From the NCBI GenBank assembly GCA_946223355.1, contig CAMIPB010000019.1, positions 1 through 50,594 on the forward strand: a stretch of DNA of 50,594 bases. The letters are read 5' to 3'. A model generated the notes under the pieces. It searched no databases. It worked only from the letters and a program-made list of their open reading frames with translations, and had not been told where the DNA came from. Shown here piece by piece: positions 50,594 through 50,594 of this stretch (its first letter is position 1; each line of letters starts with the position of its first letter). The position numbers and the translations under genes are program-made. The DNA is from an uncultured Corynebacterium sp. (GTDB taxonomy: Bacteria; Actinomycetota; Actinomycetes; Mycobacteriales; Mycobacteriaceae).

Positions 50594-50594
50594 C

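Overview
The window holds an essentially complete genome of a temperate, long-tailed (siphovirus-type) phage of an actinobacterium. The evidence is an HK97-type head and long-tail module, a tail-assembly-chaperone -1 frameshift site, a tape measure of about 1,414 codons, a large serine integrase, and a class Ib ribonucleotide reductase set with ThyX. GTG and TTG starts are frequent, base composition is moderately GC-rich, and actinophage-style families are present (DUF3310 protein, short PolA without a 5'-3' exonuclease, split DnaG-like primase). Corynebacterium or a relative is a reasonable guess for the host, but the sequence alone does not prove it. Bases 2-54 are repeated at 50541-50593, so the window is probably a circular, circularly permuted or terminally redundant molecule cut next to the packaging genes.

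Layout. (1) 1-1510 is non-coding: a terminal repeat, a G-quadruplex-type motif, a CCTAGC-rich tract, then five tandem sigma70-like promoters facing right (702-1159) and a structured leader. (2) 1435-4283 holds eight small unrecognised genes. Seven of them are each preceded by an element of two tandem hairpins whose stems vary in sequence but stay self-complementary, while a TGAC core at the apical loop does not change. This is the strongest candidate here for an undescribed regulatory system. (3) 4303-22934 is a long early operon on the + strand, with its own promoter at the left and a strong terminator at the right. It encodes an HTH protein, a Cas4/AddB-like Fe-S nuclease, a BRO/KilAC antirepressor-like protein, a RecA-fold helicase, a recombination endonuclease VII-type HNH nuclease, a two-part primase, NrdH, a DUF3310 protein, a metallophosphoesterase, a sigma-like protein, a MazG-like protein, a lipoprotein, NrdF, ThyX, NrdI, NrdE and PolA, plus many small overlapping ORFs. 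(4) 22991-24403 is the serine integrase, probably read from a leaderless transcript.

(5) 50594 down to 24281 is the late operon on the - strand. In transcription order it has a leader with a tandem hairpin array, an HNH nuclease, TerS, a structured or tRNA-like gap, a collagen/BspA-repeat fibre, an M23+amidase endolysin, three holin-like membrane proteins, TerL, portal, a MuF-like protein, scaffold, capsid, connectors, major tail protein, tail chaperones, tape measure, tail tip proteins and a large tail protein with four carbohydrate-binding-like modules. A strong terminator for this operon lies inside the 3' part of the convergent integrase gene.

Together the early genes provide nucleotide supply (RNR, ThyX, MazG-like) and replication (helicase, primase, polymerase, nucleases). 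The late genes provide packaging, lysis and virion. No convincing CI-like repressor gene was recognised, so how lysogeny is maintained is open. Coordinates, reading frames and motifs were read from the sequence. Family names come from recognising motifs and have not been checked by database search.
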